64,000 nt of DNA, taken from contig OY720346.1 in assembly GCA_963082975.1 (NCBI GenBank), positions 23,182,720-23,246,719 on the forward strand, in the 5' to 3' direction. The translations under genes and the position numbers were made by a program. The notes under the pieces were generated by a model. The model made no database searches. It worked only from the letters and a program-made list of their open reading frames with translations, and was not told where the DNA came from. Source of the DNA: Labia minor (taxonomy: Eukaryota; Arthropoda; Insecta; Dermaptera; Spongiphoridae). Numbering within the stretch: the stretch's first letter is position 1; the number at the start of each line of letters is the position of its first letter. This document shows positions 1 to 12,872 of this stretch, in pieces.

Positions 1-1388
1 TGTAATATACTTATATCAAAGTATGTATAAAAATTTAAAAGAATTTTTATTAAATTTACATATTATCAATCAAATCCAAAATGGTTGTTTATATTAGAAG
101 AAATAGTGTTACTTGTTAATGAAGTGTTTTATTGTGGTATTTATGTATATATATATATATGAATTAAAGCTCTATAAAGAAAGTTAATTACATAGAAATC
201 AAATGAAAACTAAAAGCGCCCAACGTTTTTAGTTGAATATGAAGCAATTTATCCATAAACTTTGTCAGGCTTATAGGAAAATTATTTTATTCTTTTTATC
301 CTGAAATCAATATTTATGTTTCAGAATCCGTTAAAAAAAATTAATCGGAGCAATACAAAAGGAGTTAGTTACTACAAGTAATTAATCGCTAATTAATTAC
401 AACTAAATAATTATAAATCAATTATATTTCTTCTATACCTTCCAGGGATCCATTGAAATATCTATAAAATTTTTCAAAAGTCTATCTCAATAAAAAGTCG
501 ATGAAAAATCGATTTCAATTTGTCAAAAGTGCGAACTGACAGAGAGACACAGAGACAGGCGCCAAGTGAAGTTAAGAAAAACGTTATAATAAAAAATTTA
601 ATCAAGATTTAAAATGGTAGTAAACTTTATAATCGTTGTTGAAAAAAATATAATATTTACATTAAATGTTCAAAAAAATATTGTTTTTATATTCATTATT
701 AAATAATATTCAAAATAACAAAATAAAATTAAAATTATTTAAAAGCTGCAAGATATTTGTTCTACTCAATAGAAATTAAATAATATTTAATTTTAAAGAA
801 AATGTTCAAATCTCTGTCCCATGACATGAATGCTCATTTTTCATCGTCTAATAAAGGACTGAATTCTCCTTAAATGAGATGCATATTCATGTGTTGTGAT
901 AATAAATGATTATTGTTACTTGTTAATTATATATGGAAACTTAACCCTTAAGAAAAAAATCCGATTACTCAAACATCTATCTAATGTAATATAAAAGATT
1001 TTTGATAAAATGAAAACAAGCTCTTAAACGGGAAAACATATAAAAGAGAGGGATATTAAAGATAAAAGAAATGGACAAAGGATTATTTTCTTTTTGAAAA
1101 AATAAGAATTTTTTTCATATATATATTATTAAATTCTATTCTCTTTACTTGAATTTATTTCAATTACTTTGAAAATATAAATTGTATACATTCTCTTTAA
1201 TAATGGCCATTCTTTTAAGTTAAACTTTATTATAATTTAAAACTATCGAACCCGGTAATATTTAATAATTGTCAGTTTTGTGTGTGATCACAGAAAAAAC
1301 AAATATTATATAAATATCGCTCTTGATCAATAAAGTAAAGTAAAAAGTTCTAAGATTTTTTTGTTAGACTTTTTTACACTAAAAAAAA
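1..1388. other. AT-rich stretch, no gene seen
   Basis: No open frame with a coding-like composition and no recognisable protein on either strand. A slightly GC-richer patch at about 430-580 has no supported reading frame. The stretch contains one arm (957-1030) of an inverted repeat whose other arm lies at 3446-3516. It could be intergenic DNA or an upstream intron of the synaptotagmin gene whose visible exons begin at 11185. Confidence 0.6.
957..1030 (+). repeat. left arm of an inverted repeat
   Basis: This arm, starting AAAATCCGATTACTCAA and running through TGAAAACAAGCTCTTAAACG, matches the reverse complement of 3446-3516 over about 70 bases with a few substitutions and a small gap. The two arms bracket the repeat block at 1389-3085, so they may be ends of an older element into which that block was inserted. 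Confidence 0.6.
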
Positions 1389-3085
1389 TCGGGAGTGTCC
1401 TCCCCTAGACTTTCCCGCATATAAATAGGTAATTAGGTTATTATTATTATGTTTTAACAACAATAAAAATAAACAAACTAATTAATTTAAATTATAAAGT
1501 AAAATGGTTTAACACTCTATTATATATATTTACAATTTACACCTAACGCTACTTGTTTAGGTACTTATAAAGGTAAAATGTCACTTCCGGTAGTCAGATT
1601 ATGATGAAATTTGGTATGTGAATTTTTTTCATATTTTTAAATCTATATACAAAATATGAAGCAAATATCTCGAAGCAAACAGGAACTTTACTTGAAAGGT
1701 AAACGCAACTAGTGTAGGTAAAGTACCACTTCCGGTTAACCAATTTTGACGAAATTTTGATAGAAATCTACAATCTGTGAATAATATCGGTGTACCAAAT
1801 TTCAAAGTTCTAGCTTGATTAGTTTCTAAGTAAATTTGCTCACAGACAAACATTACATACATACACACACACAGACATAATTCAAATAAGCGGGAGTGTC
1901 CTCCCCTAGACTTTCCCGCATATAAATAGGTATAAAGAGTTGTGAATGAATATTTAGAATGTGTAAACTTGGTATTGATAAAGAGCCAGTTCGTGTTAGT
2001 TTATTGGTGTCAAATTTGATATTTGGTAACATTTATATATATGTATATATATAGAATAAAGTGCTACTTCCGGTTAACTGATATTTTAAATGTAAAAAAA
2101 ACAGATATGGATATAATATAAATATTTTTAATTTTATTTTATTTATAATATATAAGGGCTGGCTGTGATGTCATGAAGTGCTGGGTGACGTCATATAATT
2201 TTAAATTAAGAAAAAACTAATGAAGATGATTTTTCTCGAGGACCAATACAAAGTGCATAACACGTGGAGATATGTCCTCACGTGAAATTTGATATGAAAA
2301 TAACCCTTCACTTCCTCTCTTCGATCGGCAATACGAGCACTTCCGGTTTCCGAATTTGCACCAAAAGTTGATCAATTCATCATACTGATGTATTAAGTAA
2401 ATATACCAAATTTCATCAAAGTCCGTTGAGCCGTTCAGGCTGTACACATCTATACGGACGGACGGACAGACGGACGGACAGACGGACGGACAGACATCAT
2501 GCTAAAAATACTTTTTTCTGTTAAGAAAATGCATGATTCGTGGAGATATGTACCTAAAAATATCCACAGGTGAAATTTGGTGTGAAAACAATACCTCCCT
2601 TACTATCGTCGGTCGGTAAAAAGGAAACGCTACTTGTATAGGTAAAATGTCACTTGCGGTAGTCAGATCATGATGAAATTTGGTATCTGAATTTTGTTCA
2701 TATTTTTAAATCTATATACAAAATATGAAGCAAATATCTCGAAGCAAACTGGTACTTTACTTGAAAGGTAAACGCAACCAGTGTAGGTAAAGTACCACTT
2801 CCGGTTAACCGATTTTGACGAAATTTTGATAGAAATCTACAAACTGTGAATAATATCGGTGTACCAAATTTCGAAGTCCTAGCTTGATTAGTTTTTGAGT
2901 AAATTTGCTTACAGACATTACATACATACATACATACATACACACACACAGACATAATTCGAAAAATGGTATTTTCCGACTCAGGGAGGTCTAAAACGTC
3001 AAGATCTATCGAAATCTCGAAGTCGAAATTTTTGACGATTCCAATACTTCCCTTATACGAAGTATGCCGGAAAGTAAAAAGATTA
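1389..3085 (+). repeat. repeat family A, partially duplicated copy
   Basis: The block contains two overlapping copies of one interspersed unit. 1550-1888 is repeated at 2625-2960 with few changes. A signature beginning CGGGAGTGTCCTCCCC occurs at 1390 and again at 1891, and in reverse at 13773-13802. The unit includes a (GGAC/GGACA)n run at 2455-2495, a (CATA)n run near 2925, and phrases of the type 'accaaatttcatcaaagtccg' split by CTTCCGG motifs. No protein-coding frame of its own is visible. A paired TGAYGTCA motif lies at 2166-2193. The family cannot be assigned to a class from sequence alone. Confidence 0.75.
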
Positions 3086-4360
3086 CAGAGTTATGAAATT
3101 TTCTTCAAATTAAAATAGTAAACAAACAATACGACGTATCTTTGAACTAAATACAATAATTCTAACAATGCTAAAGTCATTGACGAAATAAAATGAAAAA
3201 ATGCTCAGAACATTTTACTTCATCCATCAGAAATTAATCAAAATAATCGTTGCTTGTTAGGTATAGTATAGCCACTTCTTCAAGTTGAATGAGCTGTTAA
3301 TTTTCGAACTTTGAACAAAAGAGGGAAAGTGTTAGGGAAATAATAATAATAATAATAATGAAATTCTTCTAATACCCCTTCCCTTCAATTTATCAATTTA
3401 TCTTTAATATTTCTCTGTTTAATATTTTTCAAATTCTTTCTCTCTCGTTTAAAAGCTTGTTTTCATTTTATCAAGAATCTTTTATACTAGATAGATGATT
3501 GAGTAATCGGATTTTTCTCTTCTACGTGAAATAAGGAATTCGTTACCATCGTGATCTATCGGGTCATCTACAATAAACCTTGTCAACATGATAAATGTCA
3601 GCAACATTATTTTAATGTTACAATTTTGCAGATCAGGATAATGAATCATTTTTTTAATATACATTTTTCATTTTATCTTTGATTTATTTTTCTCTCTTTC
3701 TTTATTTATTAAAATGTTTTTTTTATAATTTATATTTCTTTTAAAAATATCCTAAAAATATATTACATTAATATTATATTATATTATATTGATAGAAATA
3801 GAAATTTGAATTAATTAACAGCTGATAATAAGAAATGATAGAAACTAATTTACACTAATTTATTTAATTTAAATTAACCTTTTAAATGAATAAAGCAAGT
3901 TCAGTAAATAATAATAAAATAATGTGATTAAAATCAATACATTTTAATGAGTTGAATAATAATAAAGGTATGAATAATATTAAATATGTCCATGATATTT
4001 GATGAATTTACACAGAGCCTCATTTTATTATTAGTTCAAGATTTATATTCTAGTACCGGAACCCCGAGCCTCGTCTCGGTACTTAAGTTAAAAAAAATGA
4101 TTCATTATTATTGGGTTTGGCTGGTAATAGTAATATCTGGGACCCCGAGTTATTGCTCGACCCTTTAAAAAATATTGATATACAATTCTTTAATTATTTA
4201 TTACAATTATTAAATGTTGCATCATTGCATCAATCTGATTAAAATGAATGGAACTGGGGTCCTCAATAATACAAACAAACAATTTTAGCTAGCATAATAA
4301 GATTAGATATTAAAAAATATATAAAATTACCTGAAAATAATTAGATATTTATTTGAAATC
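3086..4360. other. AT-rich stretch with inverted-repeat arm, no gene
   Basis: No coding frame is supported. It contains the second arm of the 957-1030 inverted repeat (3446-3516), an (AAT)n run near 3345, and two short GC-richer patches at about 4055-4085 and 4138-4165 containing CCCCGAG. The phrase 'gggtttggctggtaatagtaa' near 4110 recurs in similar form near 6602, on the other side of the large inverted repeat. Confidence 0.6.
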
Positions 4361-6600
4361 GGAAGTGGTAGTATTAGTGATCGACGATAGGAAGGGAAGG
4401 ATTATTTTCACACCAAATTTCACAGGAGGAGATTTTTTACATATCACCACGAATCATGCACTTTGTATTGGTTTTATCCTCGAGAAAAATCATCTTTATT
4501 AGTTTTTTCTTAATTTAAAATTATATGACGACATCCAGCCATTCATGACGTCATGCCTGGTCTTACATATATATTATAAATAAAATAAAATTAAAAATAT
4601 TTATGTTATATCCATATCTGTTTTTTATTACATTAATAGATATATTAAAATTGTTTGAAATTGTTTCTGTAGCTGGAAATTAATTTACTTCAAACCGTCG
4701 GTCGGTTCGGACCTGGCTACAGGTCAACTTATTTAAAATTCGTTTGGGAACATGGTCAAATCGGCGGTCAAAGTTGAAAATTCCCCATATATTATAACTA
4801 CTGTAATTAGTATTATTATAATGTAAAATTATAAAGAAAAAATGTTTATACATTATTATAGACATTTTCATTCTGTAAATTAAATAATTTTATTTCATTT
4901 AAATAAATATCTATTTTTAAATATTTTAATACAATTAAAATGAATACTTATAGAAAATATTCGAAAATTAGGCAATTTATTCCAATTTATTATGATATAA
5001 AATCATATAATAATTTTCTTAATATATTTTTATTTTTTAGTATGATTTAAATAATTTAAATGATATTTAATTAATTAAAAACTTATAATAAATTAAATAT
5101 TTTAATAATCCAGCCAATTGATAAAACATGAACAGTGTATTCGAATTGAAATAGACATCAGATGAATCCTTATTAAATGTTTGATAATGAGCATTAATTT
5201 ATGGTTTATTCAAATTATATAAAAATCCTTAAAAAGCGTCATGCATCAGAATAATCTCGAATAAATATGAAAATACATTATATTATTATTTAGATTATCC
5301 CAGTATAAAATATAAAAGATAAATAAAAAAAATTCATTATTATGTAATATATTGAAAAAATATTTTTATAAGATTATATAGAACTATATAATTTTATTTT
5401 TTTGTTATTTATTTAAATTAAAAAAAAAATATTTTAAATTAATATTAAATAAAATAAATACATATGGAAGTTATATTATACGTACATAATTAAATGAAAA
5501 GAATGAAAAATTATTTTGTGACAATTTTACAATGATAATTGTGAGGAGGAGTTGAGAGGGTTGTAATTGGTTATCGAGTTATAATAAATGATAATAAACC
5601 TCACCCCGAGGTTGAATTTTGACAGGAACAGCGCCGCTCGCCGAGCTCCCTGGCTATGCGTGCGCACTCACCAACACCGATAGACTGACTACCACTCGAG
5701 CGGCAGGCTAGGAAGAGCCCTTGGCATTTAGGCAACCCGCTGTGCTAGTTTCCAAATTAAAATTTTCATATTTAAAGTACCTGGATTATCCAGCAGCCGC
5801 TCAGAAGTTTTAAAATGTATACTTTACTAACTGTTTTAATAATATTAATTAATTTTAATAATATTCTTAAATTTGAATTAGTAAATTGATTGAGTATATT
5901 GATTTATTATGATTATACTCTCTTCTGGTATTTTTATCTTATAATTAAATAATAATTATAATAATTATTATTTAATTTATTGAATAAACCACAAATTAAT
6001 ATTTATTATAAAACATTTAATAAGAATTCATTTGATGTCTATTTCAATTCGAAGACACTGTTTATGTCATGCTTAATCAATTAGCTGGATTATTAAAATA
6101 TATAAACTTTATATTAATTTTAATCTCAACTTAAATTATCTAATTTATCATAAAAGTTAATATTTTCATTCAATTAATGTCATTTTATCATATTTATTAA
6201 ATTTTTTATATGAATTAAGAAAGTTATACACATTTATTTTAAATATATATCATTTGAAAAAATATATTATGTTTAAATAAGTTGACCAGTGGCAAGGTCC
6301 GAACCGACCGACGGTTTGAGGTAAATTAATTTCCAGATACAGTAACAATTTCAAATAATTTTAATATATCTATTAATATAATAAAAAACAGATAAGGATA
6401 TAACATAAATATTTTTAATTTTATTTTATTTATAATATATATATGTAAGACCAGGATGTGACGTCATGAATGGCTGGATGACGTCATATAATTTTAAATT
6501 AAGAAAAAACTAATAAAGATGATTTTTCTCGAGGATAAAACCAATACAAAGTGCATGATTCGTGGTGTTATGTAAAAAATCTCCTCATGTGAAATTATTA
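4361..6600. repeat. large inverted repeat with family-A-related outer arms
   Basis: 4373-4735 is closely similar to the reverse complement of 6282-6600, and 5107-5215 to the reverse complement of 5985-6105. The outer arms share the CTCGAGRAAAATCAT phrase and the double TGACGTCA motif with repeat family A and with 62072-62700. The inner arms share ATAGACATCA and CAATTCGAA-type segments. The unpaired centre (about 5216-5984) has a GC-rich core. The layout fits a long-TIR non-autonomous DNA element or two family copies in head-to-head orientation. No transposase frame is present. Confidence 0.65.
5600..5760. other. GC-rich island in the spacer of the inverted repeat
   Basis: About 150 bases with much higher GC and CpG than the surroundings (for example GCGCCGCTCGCCGAGCTCC). 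Both strands show only very short open frames, such as a 10-codon ATG frame on the plus strand. The minus strand has a good donor-like GTGAGT. It could be a promoter or first exon, or the conserved core of the flanking repeat. I see nothing that decides between these. Confidence 0.35.
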
Positions 6601-8997
6601 TCGGGTTTAGCTGGTAATATTATTATTTTATTCACCGAATCGCCATTCAAATAATAACATAATATCTTCCTTTATGTCTCTCTAAGGTGATGAGCAGAAG
6701 CTTAGATTATTGAACTTTTTGATTTTATTAAGTTGCCACATTATGGATTTTAAATAATATTCGCATTATTTTAATTTAAAGTGAAATAATAATATTTTAA
6801 ACAATAAATACAAATGTATTATAAGTGTTAATACTGTTACCTAAATAAAGTATATTTAATTATATTGTGATATTTTCAATTCCATTCTTTTAACTTTTAT
6901 TTTATGATCTTTGGCACTAATATGGATTTTAAAAATTATTTAACTAAAGTGTTTTTAATTTCAAAAAGTCAAAGAGATTATTTTTTTGTAATTTAATAAT
7001 CATGAATAAAGCAAGAAATTTTATTCTATACGGGTACTTTAGAAATTTTATATAAAACAAAATAACTAATTAACAAACGCTCACTAACATAAAACGAAAT
7101 AGAAATAGAACGAGAGATTAATTTCATTAAAAATCCCTGAATTCTATTAAAAATAAACTTTTATTTAGATATTATATATATATGTATATATATAATATAT
7201 ACATATATATAATATAACAGGTTGTTTTCTCTCTTACTTCCTCTTATAATTAAAGATAAGGAGAAAGTAAAATTTAATAAAAAACATTTTTTTCCAATCA
7301 AAATAAATGATTCTGATAAGAATTCAATATTATAATATATATTATAAATATGAATTTTCAGTAAGGGCTGTAGATATAACTGTATATAGCTAGTACTGTT
7401 AAATATTGGGAAAAAGTGTGCCTTCTAAGAAAAAATTAAAGAAATAGTGCAAACAGTTTTTAACAAATTTATATAATTTTTATTTTATAAAATAAAGAAA
7501 ATATTTTATTTAATTTCTTTAGGCCTTTATTTACTATTAAATCGTCTCAAGTAGCTAGGGTACATAAACTTATGAAAAAAAATAAATAAAAAATTGGACC
7601 TTAATAAAATAGGATCGTTTATAAATAACTGGTAGTTTTTCGTAGTTTCTCAACGTTGGAGAGTGAAGACAATTTATGAATAACATGAATCTGGGATCAT
7701 TTTCTGTAATGGTTTCAAGTGTACCTTGAATATTTTTTACCTTTTTATCAATCAATATAAATTTTATTCTTCTTCCAATGATATAACATGATTTTATTTT
7801 TCAACAAATTAAAATATCGTTAGTAATGGTATTTTAACAATTATCTCTGGGTATTTCTTTATTATTTATTATTATATCCAGATGATTATTATCTGTAATT
7901 ATAATTTTGTTAATTACTTAGAGATGAATGTGTAGGTATTCTTTAAAAAAAAATTAAATGAAATGATCAAGATAATTTGTCCTGTTATGGTCTCTTTAAT
8001 GCAAAATATTAATATAATAATTTTTAATTTGTTGGTAAATTTAGGCACCCTTTCTAGAAAAATTAGGAATATATATATATATATATATATATAATGACAT
8101 TTTATTGAAAATTGAAAATGTAAATAGGAACGAGGAGATGCCAAGTGTGTCTGCTACTCAGAGTGGTAGCAACCTATGCTTCGCCACTATTATTATTTTC
8201 GTATTCTATCTATAAACACCAACACAGTTTAAGTAACCTCCTCTACAATTAAATATAATTAAATACATTTTTTTTCCTTTTAAAATACAAATTAATAAAT
8301 AATTTTATTTGTATCTTTTGTAGATAGATATTTCTGCCCCTTTTCCGCTCACTCCTGTTGGTTGGTTTTTTAATATCCTTTCTTAGATACTTTTCTTGTC
8401 TCGTCTTGGAATATCAAATAGCTATAGATGTAGAGAAAGAGATCCGAAAGTAACATATATATATATATATATATCATGATCTTTTTTTTATTTGTATTTT
8501 GCTTTTATACTTTATGTATTTTCTTTTATGTTATTTCTTATCTTACGAAGTGAATATCTAGAGAAGTGACATGGAAAGTTTTCGGACCGATCTTTGTTTC
8601 TTTATCTTTTTAACGATAAATCAAAAACATTTGACTTTTGTGAACAACTTTAAATATATACACTTAAAAAAATAATAATAATAATAATGATAATAATAAT
8701 ACAATCTATTTATTAGGATTCAAATGGGTGTTAACGTTTATTTTGTTCACAAATAATTTAATTTATAATTATATTATAATACTTTGAATACAAGTAGGGG
8801 TGGTTCTACAAGGAAGCAGAAGGGGTGAAGAAGCAGCCCTTTGACATACATATTCACATTAGAAAAAATTTATTTCTTTTTTTTTCATTTGTAAATTATG
8901 TTTATAATTTATAAAATAATATTAATTATTAATTACAAATGAATGACTAAATATATTTTAATTTCAGCTCTCTAGTAATAATTTAAGAGATGATTAA
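6601..8997. other. AT-rich stretch with simple repeats, no gene
   Basis: Only short open frames and low-complexity tracts are present: (TA)n near 7165-7215, 8072-8093 and 8456-8475, and (AAT)n near 8671-8700. A small GC-richer patch at 8128-8190 has an ATG followed by 24 open codons. It has no usable splice phase into the downstream synaptotagmin exon, so it is not called as coding. Confidence 0.55.
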
Positions 8998-10269
8998 ATG
9001 TGCGTGAAGCTAGCACCGCCATTTTATAATTCCCGAAAAAACGCAATTCTGCTATGTTGTGCTAAGTTTGTGCTACGTTGTGCCGCAAACGCTAGTCGCC
9101 CATCTCAAAAAACAAACCGGAAAATAAAAAAAAATGGATTTTTTTGCTGACACCGCCATTTTGTTTTTCCAAAAAAACAAAAATTTTTCTGGATACTATC
9201 TTGACTACTAAACATGGTGCCGCAAGCAAATCAACTCTGGCTCTTTCCGTTTAGGAGATAAAAAAATATCCAAATTTAATATTATAAGCCCCATAGTATT
9301 AAACCTCTTATAACTTTTTCAGAGTGACAGATAAACAAATCCTGCGAGTTGTGCTTAGTTGTGCTGGTTGAATACAACAAAGAATCATTCATTAATAAAA
9401 TAAAAATTGCGTAGCTTGCCAAAAAAATGGCAAAAACTGAAATTTTACATTTTTGAATTTTCGAAAGGTGTACTGAGTTGTGCCAGTCAAGTACAACAAC
9501 TTTTCCTAATGGCACAATTATGTCAGATCAAAACTGTCCATGGTACAACCCAAAATAGATTTTGGTTTGCCCACTGATTTTTATTTCGATCTTCAAATGC
9601 ATGGCATTATGGAACCGTCTTAGATAAAAATCGAATATACCAATAGATTGAAAGATCAAATTATACGAGTTGCGCTGATTTGTTCTGACGCGTTTGTTTC
9701 AAAAAATAACTTTGTTAACCTTAGTATTAATTCAGCTGATGTCAAAATGTTTTCATGACATTATATATGCTTGTACTTTCATGCACCAACCATTCCCGAA
9801 ATCTAACTTAAAACCTTAAAAATTTGATTTACCGCAGGCATTAGCATTATCCGATATATACCACAAGGAGGTTGCTCGGTCGGATTTGTATATCATAGTG
9901 GCCCTGAGAAGGGTCGATTGTGTGTGTGTGTATATATATATACCTTTAAGTTACATTAATGTAACATATTGCGATTAATTGTGATTAATTAATCGCAATT
10001 TGGTGATATGGTATAAATAGATAAGTGGGCCTGAATCGATGTTTGTTTATTAACAATCCTTGTTTTACTTTTTTTTTTTTTTTTTTTTTTTTCCTTGTTT
10101 TACCTTTACGCGATATATCATTATAGTACAACCATTTTCTACCTGTTTTAATATAAGCATTGTAATGTCCTATAGACTTGAAGATATTACTATCTACATA
10201 GCAAAACATAGCATAATTGCGTTTTTTCGGGAATTATAAAATGGCGGTGCTAGCTAGCTTCACGCACAT
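8998..10269. mobile_element. non-autonomous DNA transposon with ~60-bp TIRs
   Basis: The left end (ATGTGCGTGAAGCTAGC at 8998) and the right end (GCTAGCTTCACGCACAT ending at 10269) are inverted copies over about 60 bases, including a shared 'cccgaaaaaacgcaatt' segment. The right copy carries an extra CTAG, which doubles a GCTAGC motif. The interior (about 1.15 kb) has no transposase frame but repeats the phrase 'gttgtgct' many times, near 9055-9085, 9355 and 9470. Target-site duplication is unclear, so the superfamily is unassigned. Confidence 0.75.
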
Positions 10270-10315
10270 GATCAGGCCCTTAAACATTTTCGACTTTTTT
10301 CAAATTTATGGTAGC

Positions 10316-10554
10316 CTTATGTTAGCCTAACTTTTGAGAAACAATTTCGTACTATAAAGTGCGTGAAATTTGCGGAAAACTGAAGGAAAGTTCGGTTATG
10401 GTGAAACGACGGTTTCCTCTAATTTTTTCATTAATCTTTTCCACCAGTTTTTTTTTTTTTCACCGTCACCATAACCGAACTTTCCTTCAGTTTTCCACAA
10501 ATTTCACGCATTTTATTGTACGAATTTGTTTCTAAAAAGTTAGGCTACCGTAAG
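10316..10554. mobile_element. palindromic hairpin MITE
   Basis: Two arms of roughly 85-95 bases are inverted copies. 10316-10410 runs from CTTATGTTAGCCTAAC to AAGTTCGGTTATGGTG, and 10463-10554 from CACCGTCACCATAACCGAAC to GTTAGGCTACCGTAAG. They are separated by a loop of about 50 bases containing a T-run. Mismatches are scattered. It lies just outside the end of the 8998-10269 element. No coding capacity. A transcript through it would fold into a long hairpin. Confidence 0.75.
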
Positions 10555-11184
10555 TTTTGTGCCAGTTGGGTACCACACTCAGGCGGCAGATTTCTCTGAG
10601 GAAGGAATTTCGAAGCTCGTTCATCGCTACGATAAATGTCTCAACTTTTTTTGGTGATTATGTAGAAAAATAGTATTTTAGTTGCTCTTTCAAATGTGTA
10701 TATAATAAAAAACATTTTCCTGTACTAGTTTTGTCTTAATTTCAAAACGTAACCTACTTTGTGAATTGCCCTCGTATTTTATCGTATTTTATTGAGATAA
10801 GTTTCATGTTTTTTATTTCTTGTCGGCTTATTTGTAAAGATAGATTTAATAAAATAGCCATATAAAAATAAAAATAAAAATTCCGAGGGTAGAATAGAAT
10901 GATTAATTAATTAGGATTTCATTTAATTGTTTGAAATTGGTGTTAGACTTTGCCAGATAAAAGTAAAAAATATGATACAAACTTTTTTAACTTTGAAACT
11001 TAGTCAAATTATCTTTATTAAAAGTTTATTAACTAACTTAAGTGTTAGTTTTATATAATAAAACTTTAACTTTTATTTTTAATCTTCTTTTCATTTTTAA
11101 AATTTTCTTTTCATGTATTTTATTTTAATTTCTTTTTCTTTTCATTTTTTTTTTAATTGTTCATTTTTGCTTTTATGATTTCAG
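10555..11184. other. AT-rich stretch upstream of the first recognised Syt12 exon
   Basis: No exon recognised. The stretch ends in a polypyrimidine tract and a TTTCAG acceptor at 11181-11184 that leads into the first recognised exon of the synaptotagmin gene, so at least the 3' part is intron. Confidence 0.6.
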
Positions 11185-12841
11185 TCAAGAGGCTCTTGTC
11201 GGTGGCTCTTCTATCGTTGCCATTGAAGATGTCACACCAAGTTCGAGTCGAGGATTACGACGCTCACAAAGTCGCGAAGATTCATTTTGGGTTCCACCCG
11301 GTCTCAAACGGCAAACCTCATTAGGCAGCGAATTTTCATCAGGTATTATCAACAATAAACAGGAAAACATTAATAAATATTCATTTCACATTTCTCTTTC
11401 TCAAATTTTCTATTTATAATATTTATATATTTCTATTTTAATAATTAACCAATCTCTTGTCAGCACTTAATTTTCTTTTTATTTATTTTTAATTGAAATT
11501 TTAGAGAAATGAATCTTTTATGAATAAAATTATTGAGAGACAAAAATTCGATTTATATAATAATTTAACAAATAATTATAAATAAAAATGAATTCTCAGA
11601 AACTTCTTTGGCACAACCCGGAAGCCCATCGATAACAACATCTGCGGGTGATAATGAAGATGGTACGTCCGGAGCTGGGGAAATTGTTCCAATTGCTCGA
11701 AGCGATAAGCATGTCATCCTGGCATCAGCTCCTGTTCGTCCTAAAGTTAGCTCCATGCAGGCTAAACTCGACCATACAAAGATTGATACTTCACTTTATC
11801 AAAAGGTTCGGATACAAGAGGGAAATTGTCAAGAATTAATTTTGATTAAGAAAAGTGTTCTTATGATATAATGAACAGACAATAGAAATACAATGCTATT
11901 TTTATTTTCATTTTACGTATATATATATATATATATATAATAAGAATTTTAATAAATAAGTAAACGAGAGAAATAATTGGGATAGGAAGGAACTATGATT
12001 GTATAGCCGGTTGTCGTCAAGTAGGGGCAAAATGTTAAAAAATTTAAAGAATATTGATTTTAAATGAGATATAATAATTGGTGAAATATATTAAATGGTG
12101 AATAGAATTGTTAACGTTGTTAGGTTTATATTTAAGGGAGATTTAGGTTTTTTTCTATTTTTAATGTGACAATTTATAAAATATAAACATTTTATATATT
12201 GATTTATATATAATAAATCTTTCTTTCTCTCTCTTTCTCCCACTCTAAATATATCAGTGGCGCAACCAGGGGGGGGTTTTGGGGGTTAAAATCCCCCCCA
12301 GGAGAGAAAAAAATATACATTGCTGTATATTATGTACTATATTACAAATAGAAAAGAAAAAATATAATCCTTCTTTTTTTATTTGAAAAAAAAAATAATT
12401 CTTATAGTATAACTTAGTGTATAATAAGTTTATTTTATTTTAAAAAAATTTTAACAAAAATAAAAATTATTATTATTTATTATTATTATTATTATTTTTT
12501 CGTACAGAATTAAATATAAGAAATAAAAAATTATTTTATTATTTCTCCTAAATCATAAAAAACAAAAGACTGAATATAAGATTACTAGATGATTGTGAAA
12601 TTTTCCAATTGGACTCTATTATTTAAATATATAATAAATAAAAATATTACTCAAATTCTAAATATTTCATAAAAATTATAATGCGAAGACTAATTTTTAC
12701 TTTCCCGCATACTTCGTATAAGGGAAGTATTGGAATCGTCAAAAATTTCGACTTCGAGATTTTGATAGATCTTGACGTTTTAGACCTCCCTGAGTCGGAA
12801 AATACCATTTTTGGAATTATGTCTGTGTGTGTGTATGTATG

Positions 12842-12872
<31 letters not shown>

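Noticed and set aside
2455-2495. Regular (GGAC)n units considered as a CRISPR-like or clustered repeat array
   Set aside because: Units are contiguous simple repeats without spacers and recur in every family-A copy.
8132-8206. Possible N-terminal Syt12 exon with ATG and hydrophobic run (LCFATIIIFVFYL)
   Set aside because: No donor in the phase required by the exon at 11185, and the hydrophobic run is what AT-rich DNA gives by chance.
11565-11756. Minus-strand and shifted plus-strand frames over the exon at 11600-11805
   Set aside because: The supported frame is the one that joins in phase to 11342 and 19981 and leads into the C2 domains.
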